From Acholeplasmatales bacterium (GTDB lineage: Bacteria > Bacillota_I > Bacilli_A > Acholeplasmatales > Anaeroplasmataceae), in NCBI GenBank assembly GCA_900770055.1, contig CAAGJD010000021.1, forward strand, positions 1 through 9,877: a stretch of DNA of 9,877 nucleotides, given 5' to 3'. Numbering within the stretch: position 1 is the stretch's first letter; each line of letters begins with the position of its first letter. Under the pieces are notes generated by a model, which had not been told where the DNA came from, searched no databases, and saw only the letters and a list, made by a program, of their open reading frames with translations. Made by a program: the position numbers and the translations under genes. Below, one piece after another: positions 1-7,614 of this stretch.

Positions 1-38
1 CATTTAAAAATGTCTATTTTGAATTATCAAGAATGTAA

Positions 39-740
39 TTATATTTTTTGATATACAAGGAGGATTCTTTCATCATCAGGCTGTAAATCATCATTAAAAT
101 CTCCAGCAATCTTAATGATTTTAAATTTTTTAGATTGTAAATCCTTTATATCGTAATAATATTCATAATACGTTTCAGAAAAAACATCATCAAGCTCTCT
201 TATGCTGATAGAATGCTTAAGAGTATTAGGTGATGTTTTTTTAGTTATCCAATCAATATAGAAGGTTTCATAATCCACATGAAGCTCATTATCCTCATAT
301 TCCTTTAGCATTTCTTTTGAAAATACATCAAATATAAAATAACCACCAGTATTTAAATGCTTGTGAACACATTCAAATAGATTAGCTATTTGTTTTTTAT
401 CACTTAAAAAATTTACAGAATCAAAAAAACAAGTAATGACATCAAATTTTTGATCTAATCTAAAATTTGTCATATCCATTACATAAAATGGAATATCTAA
501 ATGATTAATTTTTCTTTTTTCATTAGCAATTTCAATGATTGATTCAGATAAATCTAGTCCTACAACCTCATAGCCATTTAATTTTAGCATTGTCGCAAGA
601 GTACCTGTACCACAGGCTAAATCTAATATTTTATCACCTTTTTTAAGATAAGGCTCAATAAATTCAAGCCATAAATCATATTCCATATTGGCCATTAATT
701 CATCATAATAGTAACCAAATTTTTTATATGAGTTTTTCAC
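39..740 (-). CDS. class I SAM-dependent methyltransferase, YqeM-like
   Basis: Probable soluble S-adenosylmethionine-dependent methyltransferase of 233 residues; the substrate is unknown. The Rossmann SAM-binding signature is clear: motif I ILDLACGTG at residues 38-46, the acidic ribose-binding residue in GLDLS (Asp63), a motif III-like VMDMTNF at about 88-94, and motif IV FDVITCFFDSVNFL at 99-112. The N-terminal YKKFGYYYDELM and the CFFDSVN stretch resemble the Firmicutes YqeM group. The start is GTG at 738-740, preceded at 5 nt by AAGGTG, and it matches where homologues begin (short tail, then YxxFxxYYD). The start codon overlaps the TGA of the upstream rqcH-like gene (GTGA), so the two are very likely co-transcribed and translationally coupled. 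Its stop is TAA. Family call is firm; the specific role is not. Confidence 0.88.
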   Translation of the reverse strand: MKNSYKKFGYYYDELMANMEYDLWLEFIEPYLKKGDKILDLACGTGTLATMLKLNGYEVVGLDLSESIIEIANEKRKINHLDIPFYVMDMTNFRLDQKFDVITCFFDSVNFLSDKKQIANLFECVHKHLNTGGYFIFDVFSKEMLKEYEDNELHVDYETFYIDWITKKTSPNTLKHSISIRELDDVFSETYYEYYYDIKDLQSKKFKIIKIAGDFNDDLQPDDERILLVYQKI

Positions 741-2392
741 TTTTTCACCTTCAATTTTGATATTTCTTCAATACTTGGATCAATATAAATTGTTTTTTGA
801 TGAGTATATGTTACAAAGCAATTTCTTTTTCCAGGAATCTTTTTAATAAATTTAATCTTAGTATAATCCACTGCGACACTACTAGATTCCTTATAACTAG
901 AATAATAGGCTGCTAAATTAGCACACACTCTTATTTGCTTTTCAGTTGGCTCAATATCAGAATGAAGTACAACATGACTACCCTCAGAATTTTTCACATG
1001 GAACCATAAATCATTTGGCTTTGATAGCTTATGTGTAATGTATTCATTTTGAATATTATTTTTACCAACACTAATTAACGCATCATCAACTATAAATGTT
1101 GTAATCCTTGGTTTTTGATTTTTCTTTTTAGTACTAGGAGCCTTATTAAAAATATATTTATTATTTATAAGCTCATCTTGGATTTCAATTGCTTCATTTA
1201 TCGTACAATCTGATAATTGATATTTTAAGATTTTAAAATAATCAATTTCATTTTTAGCGATTTCAATTTGTTCTAATATATGAGAAATTGAAGCCTTAGC
1301 CTTTTGATATTTTTTATATAATCTATTAGAATTTTCAATTATAGTAAACTTAGAATCAAGCATTATTTCTTGTTCTAAATTAGTATAATAATTAAACACT
1401 CTAACACTCTTTTTTTTCTCTTTTAAATTTGGACATGTAAGAAGAAGCTCTGCCTCTATTTTAATTTCTTCACTTTTATCACCTAATAATAATTCAGCCT
1501 CAAGCTTTTCAATCTTTTTTGTATATTTAACAATTTGTTTATTAACAAAGCTTGATAAATCATTAGTTTTAAGCTTTACTTTAGCTTTTAAATCTGCTTC
1601 ATAATAAAAATTATCTAAAAGCTCAGAAATACTATTATAGATATTTTTTATAGGATAATTAAAAGGATTATAATAAAAATCAAGATTACCCTTAAAATTA
1701 ATAAATGTTATAGGTAAAGTCTCACAATGAATTAAATCATAAAAGGCTTCAGCATGATAATCACTATTAAATATTGGATATGCTATATTAAGAGAAACAC
1801 CATTAAATATAGCCATAACATCCTTAGGATTTGATGGCTTTTTTTCATTGAAAATATTAATTATTTCTTCTTTAGTATAATCTAAAGGATTTAATTTATT
1901 ATTTTTAGGAAATTCATATTTAGCATTAGGAAGAATGGTTCTATTATATTCTCCAACTCCATCATGCTTAAGTGAATCTAATATAATAAAGCTTTCATTA
2001 GTAAGTATCATATTAGAATATCTACCCATAATTTCACAAATCAAATATTTTTTATTTAAGTCCTGCATTTCATTATATCCTGATAAAACAAAATAAATTA
2101 TTCTATCACAATCATAGGTTTTAATATCTTCGATAAAATATCCTTCAATGTGTTTTCTTAAAAACATTGTAAAGCTTTTAGGATTAGCTATTGAGTCATA
2201 AAACTTAGTTGTTAAATGAATTCTTGAGAAATCAGAAGAAAATGACAACATTAGATTATAGTTAATTCTATTAGCTCTGATAGTTAAAATAAAATCAGTA
2301 TCACCTGATTCAGTAATTTTAGAAATTCTACCAGTTTTAAGTATATCAAATTCTTTACTAAGTTTATTTAATAATATTCCATCAAAGCTCAT
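737..2392 (-). CDS. rqcH: RqcH/NFACT family ribosome quality control protein
   Basis: 551-residue NFACT (FbpA/YloA) protein. In Bacillus subtilis RqcH binds stalled 50S-peptidyl-tRNA complexes and recruits tRNA-Ala to add C-terminal alanine tails that mark nascent chains for degradation. Seen here: N-terminal NFACT-N domain starting MSFDGILL, with NPKSFTMFLRKHIEG at 70-84 and the Asp96-Arg97 pair in CDRIIYF, corresponding to the functional DR pair of RqcH; a charged, helical coiled-coil middle at about 265-400; and the C-terminal NFACT-R (DUF814) domain at about 428-540 with GKNNIQNEYIT and DLWFHVKNSEGSH. Length is close to the roughly 570 of B. subtilis. ATG start with AAGGTGA 5 nt upstream. 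The last codon is TGA, the only TGA stop among the ten complete genes that end in the window, and it overlaps the next gene. Proximity to gmk/rpoZ matches the B. subtilis yloA region, though here it is divergent. Confidence 0.93.
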   Translation of the reverse strand: MSFDGILLNKLSKEFDILKTGRISKITESGDTDFILTIRANRINYNLMLSFSSDFSRIHLTTKFYDSIANPKSFTMFLRKHIEGYFIEDIKTYDCDRIIYFVLSGYNEMQDLNKKYLICEIMGRYSNMILTNESFIILDSLKHDGVGEYNRTILPNAKYEFPKNNKLNPLDYTKEEIINIFNEKKPSNPKDVMAIFNGVSLNIAYPIFNSDYHAEAFYDLIHCETLPITFINFKGNLDFYYNPFNYPIKNIYNSISELLDNFYYEADLKAKVKLKTNDLSSFVNKQIVKYTKKIEKLEAELLLGDKSEEIKIEAELLLTCPNLKEKKKSVRVFNYYTNLEQEIMLDSKFTIIENSNRLYKKYQKAKASISHILEQIEIAKNEIDYFKILKYQLSDCTINEAIEIQDELINNKYIFNKAPSTKKKNQKPRITTFIVDDALISVGKNNIQNEYITHKLSKPNDLWFHVKNSEGSHVVLHSDIEPTEKQIRVCANLAAYYSSYKESSSVAVDYTKIKFIKKIPGKRNCFVTYTHQKTIYIDPSIEEISKLKVKK

Positions 2393-2407
2393 AGTATCAC
2401 CTTCGTT

Positions 2408-2446
2408 AGTATAGCATTTTTTTAATATTTTAGCAAACAGATTATA
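2408..2446 (-). promoter_or_regulatory. candidate minus-strand promoters for rqcH
   Basis: Two options are visible reading leftward. Option A is TTGCTA (2431-2436) with a 17-bp spacer to TATACT (2408-2413), with TG one base before the -10. It is a good match, but transcription would start near 2401, inside the AAGGTGA ribosome binding site (2397-2403). Option B is a perfect TATAAT at 2441-2446, giving a leader of about 40 nt but with no good -35. Which is used cannot be decided by eye. Confidence 0.4.
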
Positions 2447-2496
2447 TCTTTATATTTAATTAATATAAAATTATTTTTATAAACAATTACATAGTA

Positions 2497-2525
2497 TTTG
2501 TAAATTAGAATTTTTGTGATAAAAT
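2497..2525 (+). promoter_or_regulatory. promoter for the 2562 gene-gmk unit
   Basis: TTTGTA (2497-2502), 17-bp spacer, TAAAAT (2520-2525), with the extended -10 dinucleotide TG at 2517-2518. Expected start near 2532, giving a leader of about 30 nt before the ATG at 2562. It is divergent from the rqcH promoter in the same 169-bp gap; the rest of that gap is AT-rich with nothing else recognisable. Confidence 0.5.
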
Positions 2526-2561
2526 ATTTAAATAAAGTGATATTTATTGAGGTTGGTGTGT

Positions 2562-2957
2562 ATGGGCTTATTTAAAATATTTGGGAATAAAAAGCAGATA
2601 GATAAATTGAATAAATATTTCTTAGAAAAGAAGATTGAGCTTAAAGAAGAAAATGATAAATATAGCTTTGAAATAGTATTTCAAGAACTAGGCTATTCAA
2701 TATTTCCATATTTTAGCTTTAATGAAGAAAAAAATGAAATAGCTATTGTCATTAATTTAAGAAAGGATGACAATATTTCATTTCAAAAATTAAATGAATT
2801 TAATATAAAAAGTAAATATTTTACTGCTAAAGTAAGTTCAAATAATATTATTTATCTAGAGTATTGTACAATATTGTCAAATGATTTATATAAAGAGATG
2901 TTAAATGATATTTTAGACAGCATAGCAATGCTTGCTTTAGAAATTGATGCTTTATAG
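2562..2957 (+). CDS. hypothetical protein, possibly YbjN/secretion-chaperone fold
   Basis: 131-residue cytosolic protein that I do not recognise with confidence. It has no signal peptide or membrane segment and is rich in Lys, Glu and Asn. The layout (an opening MGLFKIFG then a basic helix, a strand pair around YSFEIVFQEL and EIAIVINLR, FNIKSKYFTAKVSSNNIIYLEYC, then a C-terminal helix DLYKEMLNDILDSIAMLALEI) resembles YbjN or type III secretion chaperone-like proteins. That is fold-level inference only. The start chosen is ATG 2562 with GAGGT 8 nt upstream; an in-frame TTG at 2547 overlaps that ribosome binding site and is not credible. It ends in TAG only 18 nt before gmk, so it probably leads the gmk operon and occupies the place where yicC-like and remA genes sit in B. 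subtilis. Confidence 0.75.
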   Translation: MGLFKIFGNKKQIDKLNKYFLEKKIELKEENDKYSFEIVFQELGYSIFPYFSFNEEKNEIAIVINLRKDDNISFQKLNEFNIKSKYFTAKVSSNNIIYLEYCTILSNDLYKEMLNDILDSIAMLALEIDAL

Positions 2958-2975
2958 TATTTGAGGAGGTTATTT

Positions 2976-3608
2976 ATGAAGTTAAATGATAGGGGATTGT
3001 TAATTGTAATTTCAGGTCCTTCAGGTGTAGGTAAGGGTACAGTTAGAAAGGCTTTGTTTGAAATGAAAAACCATAATCTTTCTTATAGTATTTCAATGAC
3101 TACAAGAGCTATTAGACCAGGTGAGGTTGATGGAAAAGATTATTATTTCGTTTCAAAAGAAGAATTTAAGGATAAAATTGCTAAGGGTAAGTTCTTAGAA
3201 TATGCTGAATTTGTAGGTAATTATTATGGAACACCACTTGATAAGGTTAATGAACAGCTTGATAAGGGTAATGAAGTAGTGCTTGAAATAGAGGTAGAGG
3301 GAGCTCAGCAGGTTAAAGAAAAAATGCCTGATTGTGTTAGTATTTTCATTGTACCTCCTGGAAAGGAAGCTTTATATCAAAGACTTAAAAGTCGTGGTAC
3401 TGAGTCTGAGGAGGTTATTCAAGCAAGAATTCAAAAGGCTAATAGAGAATTTAAAAAGGCCTATTTATATGATTATATCGTTGTTAATGATGAAGTAAAT
3501 AATGCAGCTGATAGAATAATGGCTATTATTCGTGCTGAGCATGCGAAGACCAAAAGATCAATTCATAAATATATGGAGCTAATTGGTGAGGATGAAAACG
3601 ATAATTAA
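2976..3608 (+). CDS. gmk: guanylate kinase
   Basis: 210-residue guanylate kinase, converting GMP and ATP to GDP and ADP in purine nucleotide synthesis and salvage. The Walker A loop GPSGVGKGT lies at residues 14-22. The GMP-binding stretch SMTTRAIRPGEVDGKDYYF is at about 40-58, and YYGTP at 83-87. LEIEVEGAQQVK at about 103-114 corresponds to the family LEIDVQGA stretch, with Glu instead of the usual Asp. YDYIVVND lies near the C-terminus. Length is typical (about 205-210). Start ATG 2976 is preceded by GAGGAGGT with 5 nt spacing; an in-frame TTG at 2961 would add MRRLF and overlaps the ribosome binding site. The gene ends in TAA, inside the loop of a perfect 10-bp inverted repeat. Downstream rpoZ is the classical partner. 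Confidence 0.97.
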   Translation: MKLNDRGLLIVISGPSGVGKGTVRKALFEMKNHNLSYSISMTTRAIRPGEVDGKDYYFVSKEEFKDKIAKGKFLEYAEFVGNYYGTPLDKVNEQLDKGNEVVLEIEVEGAQQVKEKMPDCVSIFIVPPGKEALYQRLKSRGTESEEVIQARIQKANREFKKAYLYDYIVVNDEVNNAADRIMAIIRAEHAKTKRSIHKYMELIGEDENDN

Positions 3609-3624
3609 GACTAGATTATCGTTT
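3596..3624 (+). repeat. inverted repeat around the gmk stop codon
   Basis: AAACGATAAT (3596-3605) pairs perfectly with ATTATCGTTT (3615-3624) across a 9-nt loop that contains the gmk TAA. It lacks a T tract, so it is not a classical terminator. It could be an RNA processing or stability hairpin between gmk and rpoZ, and it abuts the rpoZ promoter. Confidence 0.55.
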
Positions 3625-3631
3625 ATAATTG

Positions 3632-3640
3632 TGTTATAAT
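3632..3640 (+). promoter_or_regulatory. extended -10 promoter for rpoZ
   Basis: TGTTATAAT at 3632-3640 is a perfect extended -10 (TGn plus TATAAT). The -35 position (around 3612-3617, TAGATT) is weak, as is common for extended -10 promoters. Predicted start is near 3647, about 19 nt before the rpoZ ATG, so rpoZ may be transcribed independently of gmk. Confidence 0.55.
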
Positions 3641-3665
3641 ATTTTGGGTATTGGAGGAATAGTAT

Positions 3666-3887
3666 ATGTCAAGAAACAACAATGATGGTATGAGATATCC
3701 ATCAGTAGATGCATTATTAGATAAAATTAATTCAAAATATAAGCTAGCTTATGTTGCAGCTAAGCGTGCCAAGATTATTGTAGAAGAGGATTATTACACA
3801 CCTCTTGAGGATTATTATTGTGTAAAGCCTGTAGGAATTGCTTTAGAAGAAATTTTACAGGAAAAGACTAAAATGACTTTTAAGTAG
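3666..3887 (+). CDS. rpoZ: DNA-directed RNA polymerase subunit omega
   Basis: 73-residue omega subunit, a small protein that latches onto beta-prime and assists assembly and stability of RNA polymerase. The diagnostic segment is MRYPSVDALLDKINSKYKLAYVAAKRAKII (residues about 9-38), matching the family pattern PSIDxLxxKxxSKYxLVxxAAKRAR. The C-terminal KPVGIALEEILQEK also fits the family. ATG start with TTGGAGG 8 nt upstream; stop TAG followed within 10 nt by a strong intrinsic terminator. Position directly after gmk is conserved across Firmicutes and supports the assignment. Confidence 0.95.
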   Translation: MSRNNNDGMRYPSVDALLDKINSKYKLAYVAAKRAKIIVEEDYYTPLEDYYCVKPVGIALEEILQEKTKMTFK

Positions 3888-3895
3888 AATTAATT

Positions 3896-3930
3896 GTGGT
3901 TATTTTAATAATAGCCACTTTTTTTCTTTT
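3896..3930 (+). terminator. intrinsic terminator after rpoZ
   Basis: GTGGTTATT (3896-3904) pairs with AATAGCCAC (3910-3918), one T-G wobble, 5-nt loop, followed by a T-rich tract from 3919 (seven T, then C, then more T). It ends the gmk-rpoZ unit. Confidence 0.85.
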
Positions 3931-3941
3931 TATAAAAATTA

Positions 3942-3947
3942 TATAAT
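3942..3947 (+). promoter_or_regulatory. possible -10 for uvrC
   Basis: Perfect TATAAT, but any -35 would lie in the T tract of the preceding terminator (TTTTTT at 17 bp). Predicted transcription start near 3954 leaves only about 10 nt before the ATG. Because a strong terminator separates uvrC from rpoZ, a local promoter is expected; this is the only candidate seen. Confidence 0.35.
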
Positions 3948-3963
3948 TATTTCGGTGGTTATG

Positions 3964-5727
3964 ATGAATAATATTTTAGAGGAAAAGCTTAAGCTATTAC
4001 CTGATAGCCCTGGCTGTTATCAAATGCTAGATAAGAAAAAGACAATTATATATGTTGGTAAGGCTAAGAACCTAAAAAATAGAGTAAGAAGCTATTTTCA
4101 TGGTGCTCATAACGCTAAAACTACTAAGCTTGTGAGTGAAATAGTAGATTTTAATTATGTTATTACAGCTAGTGAGCTTGAAGCCTTTGTTTTAGAAATT
4201 AATATGATTAAGGAATATGATCCTAAATATAATATCATGCTTACAGATGATAAAACATATCCATATATCGCCTTAACAAATGAGGCTCATCCAAGACTTT
4301 TAGTCACAAGAAGTCAAAGAAAAAAGGGTGCAGCTAGATATTTTGGACCTTATCCTAATGTTAAGGCTGCTAGAAATACTATTAATTTATTAAATCGATT
4401 ATATCCATTAAGAAAATGCTATAACATTCCTAATAAGGCTTGTTTATATTATCATATGAATCAGTGCTTAGCCCCATGTATCAATAAAGAGTTTATTGAT
4501 TATACTGAATATAAAAATAAGATTGCTAAATTTTTAAATGGTGATGCTAAGGATGTTTTAGTTTCACTAAATGATAAAATGAATGAAGCTAGTGAAAAAA
4601 TGGAATTTGAAAAGGCTATTGAATACCGTGACTTAATTAATGATATTAATAATACTATAGCTAAACAAAAAATATCGATTAATGATTTAACTAGTAGAGA
4701 TTATATTGGAGTATATGTTGACGATGATGAAATATCAATAGATATTATTATTACAAGATTAGGTAATATTGTTCAAAATCATCAAACAATTATTAATTTA
4801 TATGATTCCTATGAGGATGAAGTATTAAGCTATTTATTACAATTTTATATGATTAATACTAAACCTAAGGAAATTTGTGCTAGTGGAATTAATTTAGAAT
4901 TACTTAGTCAAATACTTGAAATACCTACCTTTGATGTTAAGCTAGGTAAGAAAAAAGAATTATTAGATATGGCTTTATATAATGCTAAATTTAATTTAGA
5001 AAATAAAAGAAATGTCTATAAAAATACAGTTTTAAAGAAAACTCAGGCTGTAAGTGATTTAGCAGAATTATTAAATATTGATTTTCCAAGAAGAATTGAA
5101 GCATTTGATAATTCAAATTTATTTGGAGAATATCCAGTTTCAGCAATGGTTTGTTATATAAATGGTCATCCTGCTCCTAAGGAATACCGTAAATATCATA
5201 TTAAAACTGTTGTAGGTGCAAATGATTATGAAACAATGAAGGAAGTAATATACAGAAGATATTTAAGAGTTTTAATGGAAGATAAGGAGATTCCAGATTT
5301 AATTGTAATGGATGGTGGACAAATCCAGGTTAATGCCTGTATAGAAACATTATCAAGTTTAAATTTAGATATTCCTGTTATGGGTATTCAAAAGGATAAT
5401 CATCATAAAGCAACAATAATTTATTTTAATAATGAGCTTATAAATATTGATAAAAATAGTCCTGTATTTTTATTGCTTGCAGATATATCGCAAAAGGTTC
5501 ATGATTTTGCAATAAGCTTCTTTAGAAGCACTAAAGCAAAAGGATTCTTTGCATCAGCCTTAGATGAAATAAATGGTTTAGGTCCTAAAAGGAAAGAACA
5601 GCTAATTAAGCATTTTATTACTTTAGATAATATAAAAAAGGCTACAGTTGAAGAAATTATTGAATCTGGAATCCCAAAAAGTATTGCCAAAGACATCTAT
5701 AACCATTTTAATAGTAAAAATGATTAA
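3964..5727 (+). CDS. uvrC: UvrABC system protein C (excinuclease)
   Basis: 587-residue nucleotide excision repair endonuclease that makes both incisions around a UvrB-marked lesion. Domains in order: GIY-YIG nuclease (about 10-95; GCYQ, IIYVGKAKNLKNRVRSYF, Glu78) for the 3' cut; a four-cysteine cluster Cys152, Cys160, Cys168, Cys172 in the KC/ACLYYHMNQCLAPC region, corresponding to the Fe-S ligands known for UvrC; a UVR UvrB-interacting motif around 204-225 (SEKMEFEKAIEYRDL); an RNase H-like domain for the 5' cut with FDNSN at 381-385, MDGG at 449-452 and VHDFAISFFR at 512-521; and tandem helix-hairpin-helix motifs from about 533 to 583. Length is family-typical. I prefer ATG 3964 (5 nt after GGTGG); ATG 3961 and GTG 3955 are in frame but too close to that site. 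Stop is TAA. No Trp codon appears in it. Confidence 0.97.
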   Translation: MNNILEEKLKLLPDSPGCYQMLDKKKTIIYVGKAKNLKNRVRSYFHGAHNAKTTKLVSEIVDFNYVITASELEAFVLEINMIKEYDPKYNIMLTDDKTYPYIALTNEAHPRLLVTRSQRKKGAARYFGPYPNVKAARNTINLLNRLYPLRKCYNIPNKACLYYHMNQCLAPCINKEFIDYTEYKNKIAKFLNGDAKDVLVSLNDKMNEASEKMEFEKAIEYRDLINDINNTIAKQKISINDLTSRDYIGVYVDDDEISIDIIITRLGNIVQNHQTIINLYDSYEDEVLSYLLQFYMINTKPKEICASGINLELLSQILEIPTFDVKLGKKKELLDMALYNAKFNLENKRNVYKNTVLKKTQAVSDLAELLNIDFPRRIEAFDNSNLFGEYPVSAMVCYINGHPAPKEYRKYHIKTVVGANDYETMKEVIYRRYLRVLMEDKEIPDLIVMDGGQIQVNACIETLSSLNLDIPVMGIQKDNHHKATIIYFNNELINIDKNSPVFLLLADISQKVHDFAISFFRSTKAKGFFASALDEINGLGPKRKEQLIKHFITLDNIKKATVEEIIESGIPKSIAKDIYNHFNSKND

Positions 5728-5752
5728 TTTACTTTTTAGTAGTTTAGTTTTG

Positions 5753-5761
5753 TGTTAAAAT
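5753..5761 (+). promoter_or_regulatory. extended -10 promoter for the FAD dehydrogenase gene
   Basis: TGTTAAAAT (TGn plus TAAAAT) with no good -35; TTTTTA at 5733-5738 sits at 17 bp. Predicted leader is about 29 nt. No terminator is visible after uvrC, so read-through is also possible. Confidence 0.4.
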
Positions 5762-5796
5762 AACAATAAAGAACACATTAATATGAGGTGAATATA

Positions 5797-7209
5797 GTGA
5801 AGTATGATTGTATAATTGTTGGTGCTGGACCAGCAGGTGTTTTTTGTGCTTATGAATTTATGCAAAAAAGCCCCGAATCAAAGATTTTGTTAATTGATAA
5901 AGGAAAAAATATTTATGATAGGAAATGTCCTGTTAATCAGCATAAGATAGCCAAATGTCCGATAATTAATGGTGTTAGTGGCTGCAATCCTGCCTGCAGT
6001 ATTACTAATGGCTTTGGTGGTGCTGGAGCTTTTTCTGATGGTAAATTTAATATAACAACAGAATTTGGTGGGTGGCTAACTGATTACCTAGATGATAAAA
6101 TTGTTTTGGATTTAATTAAATATATTGATGCAATTAATCTTAAATATGGAGCACCAGAAGAGATTACTAATCCAACTACAGATAAAATAAGAGAAATAGA
6201 AAGAAAGGGTTTAGCAGTAGGCTTAAAGCTTTTAAGAAGCCAAGTAAGACACTTAGGTACTGAAAATAACCTTAAAATTCAAGCGGCAATCTATGAGGAT
6301 TTAAAAAATCATATCGATATGATGTTTGAAACTGAGGTTTCTGAGGTTATCGTAAATGATAAAGAGGTTAAAGGAATAAAAACTAAAGATGGCACAATTA
6401 TTGATTCTGATAATGTCTTTTTAGCTGTAGGAAGAGACGGTTCTAAATGGCTTGAAAGTGTATGTAAGAAAAATAGAATAAAGATGACAAACAATCAGGT
6501 TGATGTTGGTGTTAGAGTTGAAACAAATGATGTTGTCATGGAAGAGATTAATAAGAACCTTTATGAAGGTAAATTTATCTATAGAACAAGTGTAGGTACA
6601 GTTGTTAGAACCTTCTGTTCTAATCCTAGTGGTCACGTCGTTGTAGAAAATCACAGTGGTACTATGCTAGCAAATGGCCATGCTTATGCCTCTAAGGATT
6701 TAGGAAGTAGTAATACAAATTTTGCATTACTAGTATCACATAAATTCGATGAGCCATTTGATTTACCTAACGAATATGCTCATCAGGTTAGTAGACTTGC
6801 AAATGAATTATCCTGTGGTAGTATTATTGTCCAAAGATATGGTGATATTTGTAGAGGAAGACGTAGCACTCAAAAAAGAATTGATGAGGGCTTTGTAAGA
6901 CCATCGCTTAAAGAAGCTGTCCCAGGAGATTTAGGATTAGTATTACCTTATAATACAATGAAATCAATCATTGAGATGATTGAAGCATTAGACCATGTTA
7001 CACCAGGTATTGCAAATGAACATACATTATTTTATGGTGTTGAGGCAAAATTTTATTCGTCTAGACCTGAAATAAATAGTGATTTTGAAACAAAAATTCG
7101 TGGCTTATACGTTGGTGGTGATGGTGCAGGCTTAACAAGAGGCCTTGCTCAGGCTGGCGCTAATGGCGTTTATGTAGCTAGAAAAATTATTGAAAAATAT
7201 GTCAAATAA
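5797..7209 (+). CDS. FAD-dependent dehydrogenase, COG2509 type
   Basis: 470-residue flavoprotein of an uncharacterised family widespread in Firmicutes; the substrate is unknown. The N-terminal dinucleotide-binding fold is DCIIVGAGPAG (Gly9, Gly11, Gly14), with an acidic end of strand two at LLIDKG. A cysteine group follows (Cys44, Cys54, Cys63, Cys67) and then the family signature GFGGAGAFSDGKFN at 72-85. A second FAD-contact region VFLAVGRDGSKW is near 205-215, and the C-terminal GGDGAGLTRGLAQAGANG is the usual FAD-closing motif. GTG 5797 is preferred because TGAGGTGA lies about 6 nt upstream; the earlier in-frame GTG at 5788 is part of that ribosome binding site. No signal peptide or membrane segment. 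The gene stands alone between uvrC and an orphan small gene, so context does not reveal its job. The cysteines may bind a metal or Fe-S cluster (inference). Confidence 0.88.
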   Translation: MKYDCIIVGAGPAGVFCAYEFMQKSPESKILLIDKGKNIYDRKCPVNQHKIAKCPIINGVSGCNPACSITNGFGGAGAFSDGKFNITTEFGGWLTDYLDDKIVLDLIKYIDAINLKYGAPEEITNPTTDKIREIERKGLAVGLKLLRSQVRHLGTENNLKIQAAIYEDLKNHIDMMFETEVSEVIVNDKEVKGIKTKDGTIIDSDNVFLAVGRDGSKWLESVCKKNRIKMTNNQVDVGVRVETNDVVMEEINKNLYEGKFIYRTSVGTVVRTFCSNPSGHVVVENHSGTMLANGHAYASKDLGSSNTNFALLVSHKFDEPFDLPNEYAHQVSRLANELSCGSIIVQRYGDICRGRRSTQKRIDEGFVRPSLKEAVPGDLGLVLPYNTMKSIIEMIEALDHVTPGIANEHTLFYGVEAKFYSSRPEINSDFETKIRGLYVGGDGAGLTRGLAQAGANGVYVARKIIEKYVK

Positions 7210-7222
7210 TGTAAATTTGTTG

Positions 7223-7251
7223 TTGATTAATTTTATGTCATAGTATATAAT
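7223..7251 (+). promoter_or_regulatory. sigma-A type promoter for the 7271 gene
   Basis: TTGATT (7223-7228), 17-bp spacer, TATAAT (7246-7251). Expected start near 7258, only about 13 nt before ATG 7271, with GGAGG (7261-7265) immediately following. Confidence 0.65.
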
Positions 7252-7270
7252 ACCGTGGGCGGAGGTTTAT

Positions 7271-7600
7271 ATGCAAGATAATTATTTTAATCATATGTTA
7301 GAACAATTCATTCTAGAATTAAGAGAAATGATCACAGTTAATGAACCAAAAACTATGATTCAATATAAAACTATGGATATTAAAAAGTGGCAAAAAATTG
7401 AAGGCTTTGTAGAAGGCTTACATGAATATGGCAAGGAAACAAAAATGACTAAGCCAATGCTATATTATGATGAAAAGATTTATCCAGTTTTAAAATCTGG
7501 TGAAATAAAAAAATTTGGATTTAAAAAACTATTTTCAATTAGAATTGATGATTTTGATTTTAGAATGTTATTATCAAATATCGAAAATTTAGTTCATTAA
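7271..7600 (+). CDS. hypothetical protein, 109 residues
   Basis: I do not recognise this protein. It is a small soluble polypeptide, probably helical at the start (NYFNHMLEQFILELREMI), followed by MIQYKTMDIKKWQKIEGFVEGLHEYG and a Lys-rich C-terminal half (KSGEIKKFGFKKLFSIRIDDFDFRMLLSNIENL) that looks alpha/beta. There are no cysteines, no signal peptide and no membrane segment. ATG start with a strong GGAGG 5 nt upstream, TAA stop, one Trp coded by TGG. It is a self-contained transcription unit with its own TTGATT-17-TATAAT promoter and a strong terminator 15 nt after the stop, which supports it as a real expressed gene. Confidence 0.8.
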   Translation: MQDNYFNHMLEQFILELREMITVNEPKTMIQYKTMDIKKWQKIEGFVEGLHEYGKETKMTKPMLYYDEKIYPVLKSGEIKKFGFKKLFSIRIDDFDFRMLLSNIENLVH

Positions 7601-7614
7601 TGAATATGATATTA

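Noticed and set aside
5751..5777. TGTGTT/AACACA inverted repeat around the promoter of the FAD dehydrogenase gene.
   Set aside because: Only 6 bp with a 15-nt gap, well within chance for this composition.
5788..5799. Earlier GTG start for the FAD dehydrogenase; similar upstream starts at 2547, 2961, 3955, 8446 and 9000.
   Set aside because: Each either overlaps its own ribosome binding site or is too close to it; the downstream in-frame starts have proper spacing and fit family N-termini.
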